A stretch of DNA of 13,980 bases from Bacteroidales bacterium UBA1722 (GCA_002317435.1 DCIQ01000057.1:1-13980); one strand, 5' to 3'; positions 1 through 6,762 are shown, counted from the first letter of the stretch. Notes: generated from the letters alone by a model not told the origin. Numbers and translations: made by a program.

Positions 1-165
1 TACCGTGCTTTAGCGGAAGTTACAGATTAAGGCATTTCAACGCAACAAGAAGCAGCTAAAAACACTTCTATTTCAGCACTTTATATAATATCTATCTTCG
101 CTCTCAGAAAGTTGATTCGAATAGAAAACGACAATGAGAGCACTGCCATCAATTGCATTCAATGA
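1..165 (+). pseudogene. Broken fragment with a ParB-like helix-turn-helix look
   Basis: Reading from base 1 in the first frame gives YRALAEVTD, then TAA at 28-30, then about 44 more sensible residues (beginning GISTQQEAAKNTSISALYI) to TGA at 163-165. The stretch T-Q-Q-E-A-A-x(5)-I-S-A-L-Y-I resembles the helix-turn-helix of ParB/KorB-type DNA-binding proteins. I infer a single former gene entering from the left with a nonsense change at 28-30. Alternatively, two unrelated pieces lie in the same frame by chance. The left part is outside the window, so family and length cannot be settled. It overlaps the next fragment by 32 bases. Confidence 0.3.
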
Positions 166-289
166 CTTCTCGGGAACAGCCGGAGATGTGACCGCCAGGG
201 CGACAAAAGCCGGGACGGTTCTCACTTATAGGGAAGGGTACATTCCCTGGGATATAGTTTGGTCGAATAGAATGTGCTCAGATATGTGA
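134..289 (+). pseudogene. N-terminal stub of a small gene, joined to foreign DNA
   Basis: ATG at 134 opens 51 codons beginning MRALPSIAFNDFSGTAGDVT, stopping at TGA 287-289. The first 30 or so residues (to about T31-V-L) look like a genuine conserved N-terminus; D-F-S-G-T-A-x-D-V-T-A-R is a pattern I associate with small Bacteroidales proteins of unknown function, but I cannot name the family. From about base 233 the reading is antisense to the neighbouring ATPase stub and no longer looks like protein. I therefore read this as the first third of a gene truncated by a recombination junction near 233-245. A true 51-residue peptide is possible but less likely. Confidence 0.35.
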
Positions 290-512
290 AAAGCATATCG
301 AGGTTGTCCTTATAATTTTTGAACAGTTCTTTTATATCTTCGCCAACCTTGAAGAAGTCGATGATGATGCAACTTCTATATTCCCGGCGGGCAAACTCTT
401 CCACAAGATAGCTTTTACCAACGCGCCTTGCACCTTCTATCATCATGGCAGATTTCCCGTTACGTTTATTCTTCCACGTCAGCAATTCATCATATAGTTT
501 TCTTTTCATCAC
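222..512 (-). pseudogene. Truncated AAA-type ATPase (5' part only)
   Basis: The 96-residue product starts MMKRKLYDELLTWKNKRNGK and carries a Walker A P-loop, G-A-R-R-V-G-K-S at about residues 27-34, then Y-L-V-E-E-F-A-R and D-N-L-D-M-L-F-T-Y-L-S. This is the N-terminus of the large Bacteroidales family of ATP-binding proteins usually annotated as AAA ATPase with a C-terminal DUF4143/nuclease-like domain, normally about 400 residues or more. Residues follow the family up to F-Y-S-T-K-L-Y-P-R-E (base about 240), then become C-T-L-P-Y-K-stop. The Walker B region and everything after it are missing. It therefore cannot be a working ATPase of this family. The break coincides with the end of the plus-strand fragment beginning at 134. 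Phased repeats lie immediately upstream (510-608). Confidence 0.7.
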
Positions 513-608
513 GTAATCAAGCTTCTTATATTACTAATCTTACACGAAATCAAGCTTTAAAATGTTTCATTTTTACACGAAATCAAGGCAAATGTATGCA
601 ATACTGAC
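510..608. repeat. Three 33-bp-phased direct repeats, core CACGAAATCAAG
   Basis: CACGTAATCAAGCTT starts at 510, CACGAAATCAAGCTT at 543 and CACGAAATCAAGGCA at 576. Spacing is exactly 33 bp twice, about three helical turns, so the sites would face the same side of the DNA. The conserved core is about 12-15 bp and the remainder of each unit diverges, although TTA before the core recurs in copies two and three. The first copy overlaps the ATPase start codon on the minus strand. A small perfect inverted repeat, AAAATG-TTT-CATTTT, lies at 558-572. I infer a multi-site operator or regulatory array for the truncated ATPase gene, or remnants of a tandem duplication. Confidence 0.55.
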
Positions 609-1062
609 ATTCTTTGCAATAGCTGACTTGTGCTTCTTCTTTGGTGATATTCATATTTGGGGAAGATTTCTTTTTAGCTCAGACACTATTCCTTTATCTG
701 TAATTTTAGCAAGGCAAGTTCATCACTCTGTTCGTTGGTGCTGCATACAAGACCATTCAGAAACAAGTAAGTTCTGACGGTTCTCCCCACAGGTCATCCG
801 GAGGCCTTTCGCTTCAGCGGCCAGTCAGGTCTCCGGAGGACCTGCGGGGAGAACTGACCACTTCAAAAATAACAGTCTGAAAAAGAGACTCCTCTGAATA
901 GTGCCACACAATATCTCTGTCTGAATCCCAAAGGGTGCCACGGAGCCGTAGTCCCGGGGAACTTCAACAGGACCACCTATGCATCTGCTGAACTTCTTCT
1001 TTAAGAATAGAGTCTGCAAAATACTCTGGCAGTCACATCTATGTTTTTTTCAGTGCCCCGAT
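513..1062. other. AT-rich stretch without a convincing gene
   Basis: Beyond the phased repeats and the inverted repeat at 781-853, nothing here can be defended as an intact gene. On the minus strand, bases of about 686-790 read as roughly 36 residues with natural-looking composition (it includes YLFLNGLVCSTNEQSDELAL) to TAG at 686-688, but with no start codon. It may be the tail of a decayed gene ending at the inverted repeat. Short open frames at 562-777 (plus) and 825-1019 (minus) show no recognisable motif and no promoter. The stretch looks like accumulated remnants between the ATPase stub and the mntA promoter. Confidence 0.4.
781..853 (-). repeat. Nested 22-bp inverted repeat; possible structured RNA or small mobile element
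   Basis: Arms 781-802 and 832-853 are inverted copies with two mismatches in 22. Read on the minus strand, one mismatch becomes a G-U wobble, leaving a single C-U mismatch, which hints that the minus strand is the transcribed one. The 29-nt interior folds further: GGCC at 803-806 and 819-822 face each other, with CGC-UGAA-GCG between them on the minus strand. An overlapping alternative hairpin CAGGTC/GACCTG occupies 826-844. No T-run follows on either strand, so it is not a plain intrinsic terminator. A decayed MITE-like element, a transposon end or a structured RNA all remain possible. Confidence 0.45.
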
Positions 1063-1093
1063 TATGTTCACATAAAAAATAATTCTAAATTTG
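1063..1093 (+). promoter_or_regulatory. Putative promoter of mntA-hepT
   Basis: TAAATTTG at 1086-1093, followed by C, matches the Bacteroidetes -7 box TAnnTTTG exactly. TATG at 1063-1066 sits 19 bases upstream as a 3/4 match to the -33 TTTG. Transcription would start near 1100, leaving a leader of about 20 nt before the ATG at 1119. Confidence 0.55.
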
Positions 1094-1118
1094 CGAACAG
1101 TCTTAATCTCTATCAGTT

Positions 1119-1433
1119 ATGCCTAGTACGGAAATTCAATCATTGATACCTGTAATCAGGGACGTTTTCAAAAGTCAACCTATTGAAAGGGCGTACCTGT
1201 TCGGATCTTGCTCCAGAGGAGAAGAGACTGAAAACAGTGATGTGGATATACTGGTCAAATATACCGATAACAACGGCCTGTCTCTTCTTGACATCTCACG
1301 CTTGATAGTGCTTCTTAGCAGTAAACTTAACAGACGGGTTGACTTAGTCGAAGAAGGATATCTCAAACCATTTGCTGTTGACAGCGTCAATCGCGATAAA
1401 ATTAAGATTTATGAGAGAGCAAATTCGAGATAA
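1119..1433 (+). CDS. mntA: MntA-type nucleotidyltransferase antitoxin
   Basis: The 104-residue protein is a minimal nucleotidyltransferase. The motif G29-S30-x10-D41-x-D43 (FGSCSRGEE...SDVDIL) is intact, and D75 in R-R-V-D-L-V is in the right place for the third metal-binding acid. In characterised MntA/HepT pairs the antitoxin transfers AMP groups onto a tyrosine of the HepT RNase and silences it; I infer the same here from motif, size and neighbour. It is followed directly by hepT, whose chosen ATG (1411) lies inside this gene, an overlap of 23 bp typical of translationally coupled toxin-antitoxin pairs. The promoter at 1063-1093 fits. The start at 1119 gives the usual family length. The gene is visibly more AT-rich than the CAZyme genes further right, consistent with acquisition. 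A stand-alone nucleotidyltransferase is less likely given the partner. Confidence 0.85.
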   Translation: MPSTEIQSLIPVIRDVFKSQPIERAYLFGSCSRGEETENSDVDILVKYTDNNGLSLLDISRLIVLLSSKLNRRVDLVEEGYLKPFAVDSVNRDKIKIYERANSR

Positions 1434-1785
1434 TGAGCGGTTGCAGCATATTCTGGATGCAATAGATGCATTGGAACAAGGAGCGCAGCGCTATACAGCC
1501 CAACAGGCTGCAGAGGACTGCATAATCTATTTCGGTTTTGTAAAGCAAGTCGAGATAATTGGTGAAGCCGTATATATGTTGAGCAAAGACTTCAGAGCCG
1601 CTCATCCCGAAGTGGAATGGGAAGCGATCGAAGGGATGCGCCATGTTCTTGTTCATGGATACTATCAGATTTCTCCGGATAAGGTTTGGGCGGTCATTTC
1701 AAAAGATCTGCCAGTATTGAGACCCAAGATAGAGAACCTTCTGAATACCTTACAGAATAGAGAAAAAAGAAAAGCCTCCCAGTAA
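1411..1785 (+). CDS. hepT: HepT-like RNase toxin (DUF86/HEPN)
   Basis: The 124-residue all-alpha protein has the HEPN RNase signature R-x4-H-x-Y, seen as R77-H-V-L-V-H82-G-Y84. In this family R and H form the RNase active site of the dimer, and the tyrosine is the target of AMP transfer by MntA. E-D-C-I-I-Y-F-G-F-V-K-Q near residues 35-46 and E-I-I-G-E-A-V at 48-54 are typical of the first helices of DUF86 proteins. ATG 1411 was chosen because it yields the normal N-terminus (R-D-N-E-R-L-Q-H-I-L-D-A-I); a TTG at 1372 would add 13 residues that merely overlap mntA. The stop codon lies inside the hairpin of the opposite-strand terminator. The pair likely acts as an RNA-targeting toxin-antitoxin or phage-defence module. 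Confidence 0.87.
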   Translation: MREQIRDNERLQHILDAIDALEQGAQRYTAQQAAEDCIIYFGFVKQVEIIGEAVYMLSKDFRAAHPEVEWEAIEGMRHVLVHGYYQISPDKVWAVISKDLPVLRPKIENLLNTLQNREKRKASQ

Positions 1786-1798
1786 AACTGAAAGGCTT
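1761..1798 (-). terminator. Intrinsic terminator of the tRNA-Glu transcript
   Basis: AAGCCT (1772-1777) pairs with AGGCTT (1793-1798), and CAGT (1780-1783) with ACTG (1787-1790), leaving an AAA loop. On the minus strand the hairpin is followed by TTCTTTTTTCT (1771 down to 1761), a good U-tract. It lies directly after the tRNA and overlaps the last codons and stop of hepT. On the plus strand no U-tract follows, although the hairpin could still slow hepT readthrough. Confidence 0.72.
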
Positions 1799-1804
1799 CC
1801 GGAG

Positions 1805-1876
1805 TAGTTCATAGGGGAATCGAACCCCTATTACAAGAATGAGAATCTTGCGTCCTAACCATTAGACGAATGAACC
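1805..1876 (-). tRNA. tRNA-Glu (anticodon CTC)
   Basis: A 72-nt cloverleaf is visible on the minus strand. The acceptor stem is GGTTCAT/ATGAACT, with a G-U closing pair. The D-arm region reads GTCTAATGGTTAGGAC. The anticodon stem CAAGA/TCTTG encloses loop TTCTCAT, giving anticodon CTC (codon GAG). The T-arm is TAGGGG-TTCGATT-CCCCTA. The discriminator base is A at 1805 and CCA is not encoded. It lies 86 bp downstream of gltX, the gene for the synthetase that charges it, on the same strand, but has its own promoter and terminator. Confidence 0.93.
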
Positions 1877-1885
1877 ATCTCATTA

Positions 1886-1933
1886 GGGACTGCAAAAGTA
1901 GGGATTTTTTCCAAATCTCCAAATAGCAGTCCC
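1886..1933. repeat. 8-bp inverted repeat enclosing the tRNA-Glu promoter
   Basis: GGGACTGC (1886-1893) and GCAGTCCC (1926-1933) are perfect inverted copies, 32 bases apart. The interval contains the -33 box and nearly all of the -7 box. On the plus strand the second arm is followed by ATATTTTTTG, so it may serve as a weak plus-strand terminator shielding gltX from transcription coming from hepT. On the minus strand it has no U-tract. Regulatory meaning is uncertain. Confidence 0.4.
1893..1923 (-). promoter_or_regulatory. Promoter of tRNA-Glu, exact consensus
   Basis: On the minus strand TTTG (1923-1920), 19 bases, then TACTTTTG (1900-1893) followed by C matches the Bacteroidetes consensus TTTG-N19-TAnnTTTG perfectly. 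The start point would fall near 1886, ten bases before the tRNA. The promoter is framed by the inverted repeat at 1886-1933. Confidence 0.8.
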
Positions 1934-1962
1934 ATATTTTTTGAGATTCACTATGTGAAGAG

Positions 1963-3411
1963 TTACAGAACCTTGGCCAGTCCTGCCTCCAGACGCGCTA
2001 CGGATTCTTCCCTGCCGATGAGGTACATGATGTCAGTGGCGCTGCCCGGGGTTATCATAAGTCCCGATACGGCGATGCGGACGGGCCACATCAGGCGTCC
2101 CAGTTTCAGCTCATGGGATTCCGCCAGAGCGGAGAAGGCCTCGTTAAGAGCATCCACCGTCCACTCCCCGATGCAGGGGATAATCCCCAGAGCCATACGA
2201 ATATACTCCGCAGAGGTCTCGAACGTGGACTTGTTCTTCTTGTTCAGGAACAGTTCCTTATCGTACGAAGGCATCTGAGACAGAAACGCTATCTGCTGAG
2301 GTATCTCCGAATACTTCTGGATACGGGGCTGCATCAGCGAAGCGATATGCTCCCACTTATCGGCAAGAGGTGTCCCTTCTATACCGGCATAAGGGAAAGC
2401 CGCCTTACGGAAATACTCCGGATCGAGCATCTTCATATGTTCCCCGTTCACCCAGTTGAGCTTCTGGTAATCGAAGATGGCCGGGCTCTTGTGGATGCCC
2501 GCAGTGCGGAACTGGGCCCTCAGCTCGTCCATCGTGAAGATTTCCTGCTCGGTCCCGGGATTCCACCCCAGCAGGGCGATATAATTAATGATGGCCGAAG
2601 GCAGATAACCCTCCTCCACCAGAGCCTGGAAACTCACGGCCCCGTGGCGCTTCGAAAGCTTCGATACTGTCCCGTCCGGCCCCTTCCCGCAGATGAGCGG
2701 GAGATGGATATATTCGGGAGCCTCCCATCCGAATGCCTGATAGAGCAGCAGGTACTTCGGATTCGAGGAGAGATATTCGGAACCGCGGATTATATGGGTG
2801 ATGCCCATCAGGTGGTCATCGATTACGTTTGCGAAATTGTAGGTGGGCATCCCGTCGCTCTTGAGGAGAATCTGGTCGTCCAGAGTGCTGTTCTCCACGG
2901 TTATCTCTCCGAAAACGAGGTCATTCCATCCGGTGCTCCCTTCCAGGGGAATGCGCTGGCGGATTACGTATGGTTTGCCTGCGGCAATATTGGCTTCCAC
3001 TTCCTCGGGGGTGAGGTTTCTGCATTTGCGGTTATAGCCGGCCTGGGGGGTCTCACTGTCTTCCTTCGGGTCATCCTTCTGACAGAAACAGTAGTATGCG
3101 TGACCGTTCCGTACCAGTTCCTCGGCGTATTCGCGGTACATCCCCTTGCGTTCGCTCTGGATGTAGGGACCGTAGTTCCCGCCGATGTCCGGACCTTCGT
3201 CGTGCTGCATCCCGGCGGTCTTCAGTGTGTCGTAGATCACTTGGGTGGCACCTTCCACGAAACGGTTCTGGTCCGTGTCCTCTATGCGGAGAATGAAATC
3301 GCCGCCGTTAGCCTTGGCATACAGGTATGCGTACAGGGCGGTGCGGAGATTTCCGATATGCATATACCCCGTGGGACTCGGGGCGAAACGTGTTCTTACT
3401 TTATCGCTCAT
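1963..3411 (-). CDS. gltX: Glutamyl-tRNA synthetase
   Basis: This 482-residue class I aminoacyl-tRNA synthetase joins glutamate to tRNA-Glu in the cytoplasm. The N-terminus MSDKVRTRFAPSPTGYMHIG contains the HIGH-type motif H18-I-G-N21, and the KMSKS-type loop is K251-L-S-K-R255. R-I-E-D-T-D near residues 42-47 and the Cys-x-Cys (C108, C110) with C130, in the position of the zinc-binding insertion, also fit bacterial GluRS, as does the length. ATG 3411 was chosen over the in-frame ATG at 3441 because it starts at the conserved core and because the probable -7 box (3446-3439) would put the transcript start downstream of 3441. The gene is followed by tRNA-Glu. The GH106-like gene ends 48 bp upstream on the same strand, so readthrough from it is possible. 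Confidence 0.96.
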   Translation of the reverse strand: MSDKVRTRFAPSPTGYMHIGNLRTALYAYLYAKANGGDFILRIEDTDQNRFVEGATQVIYDTLKTAGMQHDEGPDIGGNYGPYIQSERKGMYREYAEELVRNGHAYYCFCQKDDPKEDSETPQAGYNRKCRNLTPEEVEANIAAGKPYVIRQRIPLEGSTGWNDLVFGEITVENSTLDDQILLKSDGMPTYNFANVIDDHLMGITHIIRGSEYLSSNPKYLLLYQAFGWEAPEYIHLPLICGKGPDGTVSKLSKRHGAVSFQALVEEGYLPSAIINYIALLGWNPGTEQEIFTMDELRAQFRTAGIHKSPAIFDYQKLNWVNGEHMKMLDPEYFRKAAFPYAGIEGTPLADKWEHIASLMQPRIQKYSEIPQQIAFLSQMPSYDKELFLNKKNKSTFETSAEYIRMALGIIPCIGEWTVDALNEAFSALAESHELKLGRLMWPVRIAVSGLMITPGSATDIMYLIGREESVARLEAGLAKVL

Positions 3412-3438
3412 GATGTCTTCAAATTTTGTTTCAGGTCG

Positions 3439-3446
3439 CAAAGATA
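3439..3446 (-). promoter_or_regulatory. Probable -7 box of gltX
   Basis: On the minus strand TATCTTTG followed by C matches TAnnTTTG exactly, about 28 bases before the gltX ATG at 3411. No clear TTTG is seen 19-21 bases further upstream, where the end of the GH106-like gene lies. It would give gltX expression independent of the CAZyme cassette. Confidence 0.5.
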
Positions 3447-3459
3447 AGGAATCCTCCGG

Positions 3460-6400
3460 TTATCTGATTACATTCAGTACCGCCGGTCCGCAGAGTCCGG
3501 CGTGCGGAGTCCCCCTGTAGGGGGTGGGGATAGTCTGATAGTAGTTGGCCAGGGAACTGTAAACCAATACTTCGACAGTGTTTTCACCCATCCCTGTCAG
3601 AGAGGATATGTCAGTGGAATACGGTGCTCTGAGGAGTTCGTCCGCTTTCATCCCGTTGACGATCACCTCACAGGTGGCGTCCACTTCTCCCAGATCCAGT
3701 ATCCATCTCCCGGAAGTGTCGTCGATGTGGATCTTCCTGGAGTAGAGGATACCTCCGGAATAATATTTCAGTGCTCCCTGAAGGGTCCAGTCACCTTCGG
3801 GCATTTTTCCTCCGTGACATTCCAGTCTGACGGGTTCCGCGAAGAATGCCGCTCCCGGGGCATCGGAATTCGGTGCGGCCAGGATGGTGACGGTGCTGAC
3901 GTGAGGGTCGGGATGGGGGATGTCCGCCGTCAGGATACCATTTGCGAGGGTGAACGGTATGGATGTTCCGTCCACAGCCACTTCCCTGACGTCTCCGAGG
4001 ACAGCGGCGGAGAAAGAATGTGTGCCCGGGGCTGTCTCGAAAGTGTATTTCCAAAGGTGCCTGTCTCCGTCGCACGGATACGGGCTGAACCGGAGAAAGT
4101 CAGTTCCGTACCATCTGGACGCCACTATGGTGTCGTAGGCGCTTCTGTCCTGCGGGATGGGGGCGGATTCAGGATAGAGCATCACCATCGAACGCTCGCG
4201 GGTATCGACAGTGTAGCAGACCAGTTCTTCCAGACTGTATTCTTCTTTCCGGGTATCTCTGTATTCGAGGAACATCCTGTGCCATCCTTCGCCCAGATGA
4301 ACGGACTCTCCGCAGACGGGCCCGTCATCGATGAGCAGAACGGAAGGTGTGACTCCTTCCTTTATGATACGGTAGTCTCCGTCGGACGGGGCATACACGA
4401 AAGTCATAAACTGCTGGTCAGCTCCCCGGTCGAGAATCAGGAATCCGCGGTCCACCTTGGATTTGTTTCCGTGATATCCCTGGCTGCCCGGACTGTCGGT
4501 GACTCCGTACTGCCAGGACCATACGTAAGGTCTCCACCGTGAGTTGCGGCCGTCGCGGGTGAGCATATATGGCCCGTATCCGCAGATGTCCTCACCGGTC
4601 ATCTCGGGGAAATCCACGTCCGGACATTCGCTCTTCACCCTGCGCACCTCCACACCTATCATTTCGTCCCGGGCGGGGAGTCTGAAATCCCCCCATTTGT
4701 TGTTCATGGTGGGGACTGTCGTTATGTCCCAGTCTCCGTCCAGAGGGATGGAAGTGACCGTTCCGGCCGTATGGTCCGAAGAAACTGCCGTCAGGGCTTC
4801 TCCCGGGGAGAATACCACCAGTTTCGAAGAGCCTTTCTCCCCGTCGAACCGGAGCCACGTTCCGTTTTCGTCTGTCCTGAGAGCCGGTATCTCCGTGATG
4901 GTGCCGTTCATCGCATCCCAGCATTCGACGCGGCCGTGGCAGCGGAAGAACACGCTGTCACCTTTTTCGACATCCATAATCATATAGACATCGTTCTCCG
5001 CTATCCTGCGGTGCAGGACGCGTCCCTCTCCGCTCCCGGGGAGGAAGTCGCGGACTATATGGCCGTCGATGAAACTGACGGCCCGCTCCGGGTTCTCGTC
5101 CAGTCTGAGCACGAGTCCTCCGCCGGCTTCGAAACGGGCTATGGCTTCCGCCGTATCTTCGTGCATGGCACGGATGTCAGCCAGAATGAGAACTTTATAA
5201 TTCTCGCCTGCCACGGAGATGGTCCCGTCGGAGACTGAAGCGTTCTGCAGGGATTTGTAGTCTATGAAGTCGAAGTCTATGCCGGCCCTGCTGATGGTTT
5301 CGGAGACTTCGCGGCAGAAATCGAAATCAGTTCCCGGAATGGCCTGCATGGTCTCGGTGGGGTAGAGTATGGCCACATCGCATACGTGGCGTCCCTGGCT
5401 GAGAACGAAGCACAATCTCTCGGCGTAGCGGAGCCATTTCTTCATGTGGGGCCAGTAGGGCATCCGGAAGTGGAAGCTCGGGGGTGCCCATTCCCACCAT
5501 CCGCCGTGGGTGGAATAATAGAGACCATGCATGCAGAGGAGATTGCCTCCGGCAATGATATGATGATCCAGCTGGTGGGTGAGGACGGCTCCGTTCGCAT
5601 CCCAGCCCATGCTGTGGAATGCTTCCAGCCAGGTGCGGGGCCTCTGATAGAGATGGGCTACGCTGCTGGAGACTTTCGTCTGGGTGAAACTGCTGCCCCG
5701 GGCGGGGGCGTCGTTTCCGGGAGCGGTGAACCAGCTGGAGGCGCGGAAATAGTCCATATACACCGTCGGTTCCAGCCCGCGTCCCTGATTGTCGCACCCG
5801 TAGATGAGCCCGCGGCCGGCGTGCCAGTCGTAGATGGGTTTGAAGAAGCGTTCCTCCGTGAGTTCCGTAACCACTTCCGCATAGTCCAGCCGGGTCCTGA
5901 CGCTCTCCTCTCCCTTGTCTTCGAAGAGGGATGGGAGGTGGGGTGTTATGTCATACCCTTTCCGGCGGAGGAACTGCTCCGGCATATCCTCGCACCAGGA
6001 GGTGAGGTCGGGGTAGTATGTGAGTTCGTCCTGGAAGAAATAGTTCATCCCTTTCCGTCCGCGGGCGTCCATATGGTCTTCGAAGGGCTGGAAATAGACT
6101 TCTATGATTCTCCGGCCGAGATCGGGGTGGAGGACAGGTGAAGCGGATGTGAATATCGCTGTCACGGAATCGTCAGCTGCCGGATATGTGGTGAGAGTGT
6201 GCTCGGGGAGCGGTGCTCCGGCGGGGACGGTTACGGTCTTCAGCCGGCCTTGATATGTTTCGAAGCCGGGGGTGGAAAGGGCGCGGTCCATAAAGTCGTG
6301 ATTGCCCGGGAGGGCGAAGACATAATCATCCATCCCTACACCCATCCCGCGGTCAGCGCACAGCCCGGAAAAATCGTTCCATATCTTCCACCACTGCTCC

Positions 6401-6762
6401 CCGAAGGCCCGGGGCTGCCCGTAGTCCGCCACTCCGTTGGGACCGTGACCGGCGGCGTTCTCCAGGGTGTCCACCTGATGGTGGGTGTGGTTATAACTTA
6501 TCGAGAATCCGTCGGTGGGGGAGTCCGCCAGCAGGTCCAGCTCCTCGCCGAGACGGTCCAGACGGAGAGTGTCTCCGGACCACCAGAAGAATGGGACGTT
6601 ACCGTATCCGTCGGGAGGATTAAGGAATCCGCTGCGGATGTCTATGGCCCCTTCGGGGGAGGGGTAGCCGCGGAAGGCCTGGGGCGAACCGCCGTCGTCC
6701 CGGCATCCGGATATCGACAGAACAAATGCTGCCGTCAGAATAAGTGGTATGCTGTGTCTCAT
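3460..6762 (-). CDS. GH106-like (alpha-L-rhamnosidase-related) glycosidase lipoprotein
   Basis: The 1100-residue protein starts with a lipoprotein signal, MRHSIPLILTAAFVLSISGC, lipidated at C20; the following R-D-D resembles the acidic export signal of Bacteroidetes surface lipoproteins. N-P-P-D-G-Y-G-N-V-P-F-F-W-W-S-G-D (residues 48-64) is the N-terminal (P)-WW pattern of GH106-type enzymes. Later blocks also agree: Q-D-E-L-T-Y-Y (244-250), F-L-R-R-K-G-Y-D-I-T-P-H-L-P (264-277), V-S-S-S-V-A-H (364-370), E380-A-F-H-S-M-G-W, H-G-L-Y-Y-S-T-H-G-G-W-W-E-W (412-425) and S-Q-G-R-H-V-C-D-V-A-I-L-Y-P (455-468). The C-terminal ~100 residues look like the galactose-binding-like sandwich that closes these proteins (L-D-L-G-E-V, V-N-G, P-Y-S-T-D-I). 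E246 and E380 are candidate catalytic acids by position only. It may represent a branch with another specificity. It is read away from the GH92 operon from a shared control region. Confidence 0.75.
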   Translation of the reverse strand: MRHSIPLILTAAFVLSISGCRDDGGSPQAFRGYPSPEGAIDIRSGFLNPPDGYGNVPFFWWSGDTLRLDRLGEELDLLADSPTDGFSISYNHTHHQVDTLENAAGHGPNGVADYGQPRAFGEQWWKIWNDFSGLCADRGMGVGMDDYVFALPGNHDFMDRALSTPGFETYQGRLKTVTVPAGAPLPEHTLTTYPAADDSVTAIFTSASPVLHPDLGRRIIEVYFQPFEDHMDARGRKGMNYFFQDELTYYPDLTSWCEDMPEQFLRRKGYDITPHLPSLFEDKGEESVRTRLDYAEVVTELTEERFFKPIYDWHAGRGLIYGCDNQGRGLEPTVYMDYFRASSWFTAPGNDAPARGSSFTQTKVSSSVAHLYQRPRTWLEAFHSMGWDANGAVLTHQLDHHIIAGGNLLCMHGLYYSTHGGWWEWAPPSFHFRMPYWPHMKKWLRYAERLCFVLSQGRHVCDVAILYPTETMQAIPGTDFDFCREVSETISRAGIDFDFIDYKSLQNASVSDGTISVAGENYKVLILADIRAMHEDTAEAIARFEAGGGLVLRLDENPERAVSFIDGHIVRDFLPGSGEGRVLHRRIAENDVYMIMDVEKGDSVFFRCHGRVECWDAMNGTITEIPALRTDENGTWLRFDGEKGSSKLVVFSPGEALTAVSSDHTAGTVTSIPLDGDWDITTVPTMNNKWGDFRLPARDEMIGVEVRRVKSECPDVDFPEMTGEDICGYGPYMLTRDGRNSRWRPYVWSWQYGVTDSPGSQGYHGNKSKVDRGFLILDRGADQQFMTFVYAPSDGDYRIIKEGVTPSVLLIDDGPVCGESVHLGEGWHRMFLEYRDTRKEEYSLEELVCYTVDTRERSMVMLYPESAPIPQDRSAYDTIVASRWYGTDFLRFSPYPCDGDRHLWKYTFETAPGTHSFSAAVLGDVREVAVDGTSIPFTLANGILTADIPHPDPHVSTVTILAAPNSDAPGAAFFAEPVRLECHGGKMPEGDWTLQGALKYYSGGILYSRKIHIDDTSGRWILDLGEVDATCEVIVNGMKADELLRAPYSTDISSLTGMGENTVEVLVYSSLANYYQTIPTPYRGTPHAGLCGPAVLNVIR

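Noticed and set aside
510..608. Phased repeats considered as a tiny CRISPR array
   Set aside because: The conserved core is only about 12-15 bp, spacers are about 18 bp and partly alike, only three units exist and no cas gene is near.
562..777. 71-codon open frame on the plus strand
   Set aside because: Hydrophobic but patternless, and overlaps the repeats; a minus-strand reading of part of it looks more natural, so neither is convincing as a gene.
825..1019. 64-codon open frame on the minus strand
   Set aside because: Ends inside the inverted repeat, has no recognised motif and no promoter box upstream.
3412..3441. Upstream ATG (3441) as the gltX start
   Set aside because: It would add ten residues not typical of GluRS and lies at the predicted promoter box.
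2113..3447. Long open frame (444 codons) on the plus strand opposite gltX
   Set aside because: It is fully antisense to an unmistakable gltX, has no recognisable domain and reflects the third-position GC bias of that gene.
3502..4542. 346-codon open frame on the plus strand opposite the GH106-like gene
   Set aside because: A shadow of the minus-strand gene, with no motif or promoter.
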